Source: Acytostelium subglobosum LB1 (lineage: Eukaryota > Evosea > Eumycetozoa > Acytosteliales > Acytosteliaceae). From it: a stretch of DNA of 64,000 nucleotides. Positions 56,670 through 64,000 of this stretch are shown here, piece by piece. Both the position numbers and the translations under genes were made by a program. Location of the stretch: assembly GCF_000787575.1 (NCBI RefSeq), contig NW_012236525.1, positions 15,686-79,685 on the forward strand. Direction: 5' to 3'. Numbering within the stretch: position 1 is the first letter of the stretch; every line of letters begins with the position of its first letter. The notes below the pieces were generated by a model, which was given only the letters and a program-made list of their open reading frames with translations, did not search any database and was not told the DNA's origin.

Positions 56670-59600
56670 TTATTCTTCATCCACACCACTAACAATTCCA
56701 TTATTGTCATCGTCTACTTGTGATACTAGAGGTGCACCATCGGTAGCTGCAACTGCAGAAGATACTGTCGAGGCAGAAGATGAAGAGGCGGAAGTGTTGT
56801 CACCAGCCTTCACAGCGGTGTCGTCGATAAAGTCTTCTTCACGCTCGAGATCATCGGATTTGTAATGGAAGTTGGCCACCACGTTGTTGGTCTGCGGGTT
56901 GTGTTGCAGCGAGATGATAAACTGCGAGTACGGATGGAAGATGTAGCTGGCGTACTTCTTGGCCTGCCGCTCGTTCTTGTCCTGCACGCCCGTGCTCAGC
57001 TTGAACTTGACCTCACCATTGAAGCGCGAGTAGAACTTGATCGGATAGTCCACCAGCGGCTTGGGGCGCTCGGTCGACGAGATGATCTTCTCGTCGTAGC
57101 TGAACAGGTACTTGTCAAAGTAGGGCGACTCGTTCCAGGACTGCGGCGAGAAGGGCAGCGCCGAGAGGATGCGCTTGACCGCCTGCGTCTCGCCGCCGTA
57201 GCGCGCATTGATCACGGCCATCTTTTGCTTGAGCAGGTGCTCGCGCACGTAGATGTTGTTGGAACACGTGCTGCGGAACTTGATGAGGCCGGACGGACAG
57301 CTGCACGCCCTAAAGTGCTCGCAGAACTGCTCAAACGTCTTGGCAAACTCCTTGTTGCTGTTCTCGTACACGCCAATCACCTCGGTCGTGTGCAGATTGT
57401 AGACGACAAAGTAGCTGATCTGGTTGCAGTAGTCGGTGAGGCGGCCGAGCAGCCCGTCGATGGGGCCGTACTTGATCAGCAGGTGTGAGGCGTCCAGCGA
57501 CTGCATCTTCCACATCACCAGGTTGCAATACTGTGGGAACAGTGAGTAGTACATGCTCAGTGCCTTCCTTGGTTCGTCGGCCATCAACGCCTTCTTGAAC
57601 ATGTAGCTTAGGAATCGTTGTTTGATGCCACACACTGTGCTGATTGGTAGCGAGTGATTGGCCAGTGACAAATCAAGTGATGATAAATTGCTTGGTTGAT
57701 TGTTTGTTGTTGTTGTCATTGTTGTTGCTGTTGTTGCTGCTGGTGCTGCTGGTGCTGTCGTAGTCGCGGTCGTCGTAGTCGTCGTATTCGTAGTTGTGAC
57801 TGGCGTGGGTTCGGGAGGGGCTACAACATTGTGCCGCCTCGACGTGTGATCTTTGGCGAATGGTGTGATCTTGGACAGATCAGAGGTGGCGTGTTTGCCA
57901 CCTCCAGCTCCAACTCCTCTAGATATGAATGATTGTTCGATATGCTGGTACGTGTCGAGCTCCAACTGATCATCTTCGTTGCAGTGTGGCCCAATGTGAC
58001 GGATATTTACAAATGACGAGCCTTTGATCTGGAAGATGTGGATGGTCTGGTACTGCAGACTGAGCACAATGAAGAAGTCTTGGTACAGGTAGACGCCCGA
58101 GTGATGGGCTAGATGTATCACGTCCTTCTTGAACGTTCGTCTATCACACACCTGACCATCTTCAATCCGGACCAGATAGAAAGACACATCGTCGGGGTTT
58201 GGAAGATTGATCGAATGTGCTGGCGACTGTCTAATCGTCGACTGCTCCTCGGCCAGTGTAAGGGGAGTCGTTGTATTGTTGGCCGATTGTCCACATGATG
58301 CAAGTATGAACTAGCGATGGAGTGAAGAGTTAGTTAATGCGCGCGCACCTCATGTGAGCCCACGCGTTGAGAGACTTACATATTTGCCACAGGTTGTTGT
58401 TAGGGAGAAGTCTTTGCAAAGGAACTCGTTGAATGGTGGGATGGCACGCTGGTATATTGGACGGAAGTAGGTGCTGAATGTTCGGTCAATCTTGGCACGC
58501 TGGGTCTTGGTGACGCCAACAGGGTACTTGGGCGACGCGCCAAGGAATCGATACAGATGGATCTCCTTGAGGTCCTTGGAGAAGCATAGCAGGCGTTCGC
58601 CATCACTCGTAAACTTCTTTATCGTGCACAGAGGTGTCTCGATGTTGTACACGGTCTTGTCGGGCACGACATTGAGGTAGAACTTGCGCGACTGCAGCGA
58701 GTTTGTGCCGGGGCGCGGACAGCGAATCTCGCGCTGCAGCAACTGGTTCGGCAGGCTATGCTCCGAGAGCTGCAGCTGTTGCTTGTGCTGGTGATTGTGA
58801 AACACCTGGTCCAGGTCCGCCTGGATATGTGTGCGCTTCAGACTGTTCCTGCGTTTGAGATTCAGTTGGAGTGGAGCAGCATTGCTGTTGTTGACAAGGG
58901 ATGTGTTCGTCGAAGAGGTTGTTGTAGTTGAAGTCGTGGACGTGGTTGTCGTCGATGTGGTGTCAGTCTCTGTGCTCGTCGGATCATCATGTCGATAGAG
59001 AATATGATGGTGTTGTGATGGAGGTGAGCCAATGTTCACGGTCACCGTTTGCGAGGATGACGCCAGTTGCTCCTCATCGCCAGATGACGACATAGGCTGT
59101 GAGCATGGTGTTGATGGGTCGCTTGGCAATGGCACAGAAGTCGATGAGCAATCCAGGGGAGGCCTACTCGCACTTTGATTCGAACGGTCATTGATCGACG
59201 ATGATGATGAAGATGTTGTTGTTGTTGATGTTGTTGATGTTGTTGACTCGGTTGTGCTATTGTTATTATTTAAATTAATGTTTGTGTTTTGTTGTACAAG
59301 GCGTTGTCGCTGTCTCTGTAGTTGCTGTTGATGTAGCTGTTGTAGCAGGGGTTGTTGTGGGGCATAGTTACTGCCACTCTGACTCTGATTGATGCTGCTG
59401 CCGCTGTTCCTCTGGCTGTTGCTTGAAGGGTCACTAAGCGATGGTGGACATACGCCACCGCTGTTATCGACAAGGTTGCTGCTGCTGCTTACGCCTCCGC
59501 TGCTGCCTAGGTTGCCCGGGCCACCTCCAACAGCGACGGGGATGCCCGCTGTGGAGGAGGAGAGAAACAGAGCTGGTGGCGTCGGCAGTGATGGTGTGAA

Positions 59601-59675
59601 CATTGGTGCAGGTGATCCCAAGAGGAAGCAGGGCGACGGCGATAGAGGTGGTGATATCGTCGATTGTGACTCCAT
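56670..59675 (-). CDS. det1: DET1 (de-etiolated 1) homologue
   Basis: Subunit of the COP10-DET1-DDB1 type CUL4 ubiquitin-ligase assembly, which represses transcription programmes in plants and targets c-Jun and ETV factors in animals. Exons 59675-58380 and 58310-56670 join at CGKY-FILASCGQ to 978 aa; human DET1 is about 550. The first 300 or so residues are Ser/Thr/Gln/Asn low complexity. The DET1 core starts at SRKFYLNVVPDKTVYNIETP and continues with CTIKKFTSDGERLLCFS, QDFFIVLSLQYQTIHIFQIK, the MWKMQSLDASHLLIKYG block, YFVVYNLHTTEVIGVYENS, MAVINARYGGETQAVKRILS, SPYFDKYLFSYDEKIISSTE and YIFHPYSQFIISLQ. Another low-complexity insert (poly Thr/Ala) splits the core. I start at Met-Glu-Ser-Gln; upstream in-frame sequence looks like leader. 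Confidence 0.93.
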
Positions 59676-60989
59676 CGCGCAATATCTTGCTTGTTCGATA
59701 TTATGTTGTTTTAAAAGTACAATTGGTACTCTATGTGAAATCAATGAATGATTGATTGATGTATGATTGAATGTACGATTGATTGCTTCTTCCTGGAAGT
59801 TATATCGCAATTGTTGTTGTTGATGTTGCTGCTGCTGTTGCTGCTGTGTACAAGACTTGAGTTGAGGTTGTGCTGCTGTTGGACTTCATCAAAACAGTAT
59901 CCTCAAAGCTAGTTGAGCACTACTATTTGTAGTAGACTATGCTTTTCTTTCTCTTGTTGCTGTCGTCTCAACGGATACTTGAGTTTGAATTGAATGAGCA
60001 AGTTAGTGAATGAGCAAATGTCTGTCTTCTTCTTTCTCTCTCTCTATCTCTCTGTCTCTCTCTCTATCTCTGTCTATCTCTGTCTCTTTATGTCTCTCCT
60101 CACTCACTCACTCACTGCTACTTTGTGCGAGTAAGATATATTGTAATGTGAATTGAATGAAGATGAGTGAGTTGAGGTAAGCTGAGGTAAGGTGAGGTGA
60201 GGTGATGTGATATAGACCGAGAGCATGTGAAATTTACTTCAAGGTATATCTCTCACTCACACTCACTCACCATTCATTTGTTGTTGTTGTTTGTGTTTGT
60301 TGTTGTTATAATTATTGAGTGTGATAACTCACTCACTCTCACTCACTCACTCTCACTCACTCGACCTAAGTAACTCAACTTACATATGTATTTCCGATGT
60401 ACGTTGAATGATGTTATCAAATACAAGTGACAACAAGTAATGTAATGAATGGGATGGATGAAGCACGTGCGTCAATTCACTTCTTGTTGTTGTTGTTGTA
60501 TGACTAACTAACTAATATTATTAATATGTTTTGTGTGAGACAGATAGATAGAGATTAAGAATAGAGATTGGGGTGAAGAATGATAGTGATTTCACTTTGT
60601 TGACTGGGAGGACCTCTAACAAAATTTAGAAATGTCCAAAAAGGGGAATAGAGGTGGAGCTGGGAGCACCCGATTTGGTCAACAAACAACTCTTTGACTG
60701 ACTGTGGAAAGACCATGGTCTCTGTTCATTCAGTCAGTCGTTGTTCATGTTTAAAAAGACAGAGGCTAGGTTCAAAGAAGAAGCTCTAGAGGGTCTCCGA
60801 GAGCGGCGAGATTGAAAAGAGAGAACGAAATCATTTGTTTGAATCTATCTCTTTTAATTATTAGAATGATTGTTTGATTGATTGTCGTGTGTAGATGAAT
60901 CAGTGAGTTAGTCAATGAGTGAGAGTACAACTCCAAGTAAATGGATTTAATATATTATATATATTATATATATATCAATCAAATATTAT
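59676..60989. other. Intergenic, DET1 promoter and homeobox-gene 3' flank
   Basis: About 1.3 kb. It holds CAA/CAG-type repeats just upstream of DET1 (59808-59870), a TCTC/TCTA-rich tract at 60030-60100, ACTC repeats at 60245-60265 and 60325-60362, and a less repetitive segment at 60600-60830 with no coding character. Confidence 0.6.
60030..60100. repeat. TCTC/TCTA-rich imperfect microsatellite
   Basis: Polypyrimidine tract of TCTC, TCTA and TCTG units in the DET1 upstream region. Confidence 0.8.
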
Positions 60990-63067
60990 TTATCCATCGC
61001 TGGATTGATTGTTTTGTTGATGATGTTGATGTTGATATTGTTGTTGTTGTTGTAGTTGTTGTTCGTCGTCATTATTATCTTGGTCCTCTTCTGAAGTGCC
61101 CTCTTGGTCAACCTCGTCGCCTTCATTGTCGTCTTCATTGTCGTCATAAGAGGATGTACTCTGGCTTAGATATCCCCTTCCATTGATACCACAATTTTGT
61201 TGTTGTTGTTGTTGGAGTTGATGCTGATATAGCATTCCCATGGGCTTGAATGATATTGGTATTGTTGTCGTTGATGATGATAATGGCGTGTTGGTATTGG
61301 TGTTTGTGGTTGTTGTTGTAGTAGTCGTAGTAGTACTAGTAGTACTAGTTGTACTTGTAGTCGGTGATTGATTGTCCTCGTCAACGACCTCATCTTCATC
61401 GCTGGAGGAAGTTAAATGCTGTCGGTGGTGGCTGGTGTTCGACCCGCCAACCTTTGGCTTGTACTGGAACAAACCGCGTCGTTGCAGTTTGCCTCGCTTG
61501 GCCTTGAACCAATTTCGGATCTTGGTTTCGGACACGCGTAGAGTCTGTGCCATTTCTTTGACCTTGGCGCCGCTCGGATACGACTCCAAGTTGAATTGCT
61601 CCTCCAGCATTGTGACCTCGCGCGGCATGAACTTCTGCGAGGGGTTCTGCTTGTACTGGAACTCGCCCTTTTGCACCATATTCTCGCGCTTGTGTTTGAA
61701 CCAACGCGACACCTGTTCCATGTTCACCTTATAGTTGAGCACTTTGACTATCTCAATTTTGTCCTCCTTGTTCGGATATTGTTGGCGCGCAAACATTGAG
61801 TCCAACATGTCCTTCTCGCGCTGGCTCGGTCGCCACCTACTCTTGCGATCCATCGTCGTCTGTTGAATAGGTTGATGTTGGTGAGTTGTCTGGTGGGCGT
61901 CTGTCTGGACTGGCGTCAGCCTGTGGAGTGGTGACGTATACGTAGGCTGGAACATTGCTTGAAGCTGACCATGTTGTTCAATATTCATCAAAGTTCGATT
62001 GTGATCGGCGCCATCTGGGATAAATTGGTCTCCGGTGGGGCTTCCGACTCGTGACAAGGGCAACTCGGTTGAAGTGGGACCTGGTGGTTTCTTTGCGCTA
62101 CGCTCCTGTGATGACTTGCTGCTCGAGGTAATGGCTTGTTGATGGCGCGTTGGCATGGTGGAGAGTCCGCCGCCACCACCGCCAGGGAGAAATGGACCGG
62201 TGGACAACACTTGGAAAGGGTTGGTCGGATATCCCAAGGGTGAAAGGAGACCTGTGTTATCAATCGAAGGACGGCTACTATTCAGACTCTGATGGTGAAG
62301 GTGTTGGTGATGTGGATTGAATGCTGGTTGATTGGAGAAGGACTGTTGTTGTGGCTGTTGTGTTGCGCCTAGGTAGAAGTTGTGAGACCCAATATATGAG
62401 GGTGGTGTGGGTGAGTCCGACGACGGAAGCAGCCCATGCTGATGCGGTTGCTGCTGCTGGGGTGCGCCAGGGATCTCTTGTGAAATGCTATTATTGGAGG
62501 AAGGTGCGAATTGATATGGATTGGTTCCGGTAAACTGCGTGCCAGGATAGGTAAAATATTGTTGTTGTTGTTGTTGATGTTGCGCCTGTTGTTGGTTATG
62601 TTGTTGATGTTGTTGTTGCTGTTGGTGGGAGGAGGAGTCTGATTTATGGCCTCCAGAAGTTGAAAATGATGTCGGATGTTGATGTAGCGGTGATAGCGGT
62701 GATTGATTGTGAAGGAGGTGGTGATGATGAGTCGTCGTCGGTATTGTTTGTTGTCTCTGTTGTTGCTGTTGATGTTGATGTGAGTCGGTATATATTTGAT
62801 GGAGTGAGCTTGGATATGGATGGAAATGTTGAGATGATTGTGTTGATGAAGTTGTTGACATTGTACCAGGTCCACCATCATTATTACCACTGCCCTTTGG
62901 CATCCCTCTCGTTTCCTTTAACTGATCATATTTAGTTGCTACCTATATAATTAATTAATTAAATAATTAATGATTGATTGATTGAGGTGATGGATAGAGT
63001 TGGTAAGCGACTGTCACTAGAATATATAGGTTTGAGATTGACTTACATTCTGGAATGGAGTGGTCAT
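60990..63067 (-). CDS. Transcription factor with two homeodomains
   Basis: A 21-nt first exon (63067-63047, MTTPFQN) is spliced to 62942-60990 (VATKYDQLKETRGMPKGSG), giving 657 aa. The first 365 residues are Gln/His/Ser/Pro-rich, including long poly-Gln. Homeodomain 1 spans about 371-430 (KSRWRPSQREKDMLDSMFA, recognition helix VSRWFKHKREN). Homeodomain 2 spans about 436-495 (QKFMPREVTMLEEQFNLES, recognition helix IRNWFKAKRGK). Both keep the invariant W-F-x-x-K/R-R core and standard 60-residue spacing (no TALE loop). The linker is only about six residues, so both could bind neighbouring sites. The tail is acidic and Thr/Gln-rich, suited to activation. Likely a developmental regulator. Confidence 0.92.
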
Positions 63068-64000
63068 GGTTCCAATAATGTAGAGAGCAATGAGATCGAG
63101 GTCGATCAATAATATATGTCATGTAAAGGGATGGAGGAGGGATTGATTGATGGCTCGAATGTTGTCCGTCTGGTTGGTTGTCTGGATGATTGAGGGCTTA
63201 ATAAAGGCCACGGATTAGCTAACTGATTAATTATTGATTGATTGATTAGTTGATCGATTGTGGAGTGATGGAATTAATCCCTTGTGTTCAATATATTGAT
63301 GGAGAGGGTTCGTGTTGGAATTATGCGATCATGTGCAACCTCTGATCAGAGTTAAATTGAAGTGGTAGTGAAGGGGATCACACCAGGAGGTGACTGACTA
63401 ACTGGCTAATTGATTGATTTTAGGGGAGGGATTGAGCACGGTAATGCGTTAGCGAGTGAATGAGTGGCTGTTTGAGTGTTGGTTGAGGACTGTACTGTCT
63501 GGGCAAGAAATTTAAGATTGACTGTAAGTGACTGAGTGAATGAATGAGTGATTGATTGATTTAATGAGAGTGAATGAAGGAGTGGGTGAGGGAGTGAATG
63601 AGTGATGGAGTAGATTAATGTAAGAGAGAGAAAGAGATAGAGTTATTTGGTATTGTTGTTGGAATGCCAAGTCAACCGTTGGTTGGTCCGAACTTACGGA
63701 CATGTGGGTTTAGAGGCGCGATGGAGGAGGTGGAGGTGGTAATGGTAAGGGTATCACCCAACAACACGTAACATATACACACTGCCCTGCACTGACTGAC
63801 TGACATAAAACAACAACATGTACATGGATAGATGGGGACACACTTGATCGTGTGAAACCAAATGGGTCCACTTGACCGGCCAAGGGGTAGAGTTAAAGTA
63901 TGTGCTTTGTTGTCGAGCTGAGGCGAGGTCCAGGGCGAGGCCGGCACTCTCTCAAACATGTATGATCACGCGATCCAATCCATACAATGAGAGTGCATAA
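63068..64000. other. Homeobox-gene upstream region
   Basis: Minus-strand promoter and leader region with many GATT and GAGT repeats. A GC-richer minus-strand stretch (63672-63959) is open but has no family likeness. It includes ATGTCC followed by a perfect GTAAGT donor at 63696-63691, so it might be a first exon or alternative leader of a gene. No gene called. Confidence 0.4.

Noticed and set aside
63672-63959. 95-codon minus-strand open reading frame at the right edge.
   Set aside because: Composition is not protein-like in a known way, and the frame is not joined to anything. The GTAAGT donor inside it is noted under the homeobox upstream region.

Overview
This is nuclear DNA of a dictyostelid (social amoeba). 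Nearly every multi-exon gene has short introns of about 50-160 bp with GTATGT or GTAAGT donors. Intergenic DNA is AT-rich and full of simple repeats. Proteins carry long Asn, Gln, Ser and Thr runs. The gene set includes families typical of the group: an FNIP-repeat protein, an FHA-domain kinase, a RasGEF with a LisH-like start, a peroxinectin and a TLDc protein. Coding DNA is clearly more GC-rich than in Dictyostelium discoideum, so a less AT-rich dictyostelid clade is likely (inference). The standard genetic code fits throughout. I saw no transposon, LTR element, tRNA, rRNA or CRISPR array.

Layout. 0-12 kb: a partial C2H2 zinc-finger gene (-), ATG12 (+), eEF1-gamma (+), a BK/Slo-type potassium channel (-), an FHA-domain kinase (-) and a RasGEF (-). 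12-19.3 kb: the GPI-transamidase subunit PIG-K (-), exocyst subunit Exo84 (+), a CYTH-domain thiamine-triphosphatase-like protein (+) and a metallophosphoesterase (+). 21-30 kb: an ABCC-type ABC transporter (+), then a TLDc protein, a small Cys-rich protein and a two-RRM protein (all -). 30-38 kb: gene-poor, with a coiled-coil protein, a small secreted protein, an FNIP-repeat protein and a probable mitochondrial small protein. 39-49 kb: a cell-surface/secretory cluster holding a secreted protein with a duplicated domain, a GPI-anchored MRH-like plus TIG protein, an S28 serine carboxypeptidase and a peroxinectin, with an SR-rich zinc-knuckle splicing protein among them. 49-56 kb: a decayed leucine-rich gene lying between two copies of one gene 3' end, an unrecognised 601-residue protein, and an F-box/SPRY/membrane-anchor protein. 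56.6-63 kb: DET1 and a protein with two homeodomains (both -).

The genes are mostly independent housekeeping and developmental genes. Loose themes are secretion and the cell surface (PIG-K makes GPI anchors such as the one predicted on the TIG protein, Exo84 tethers exocytic vesicles, and the 39-49 kb cluster encodes exported proteins), autophagy and protein turnover (ATG12, DET1, F-box protein) and signalling (RasGEF, FHA kinase, potassium channel). Exon joins were worked out by hand from splice signals and reading-frame continuity.
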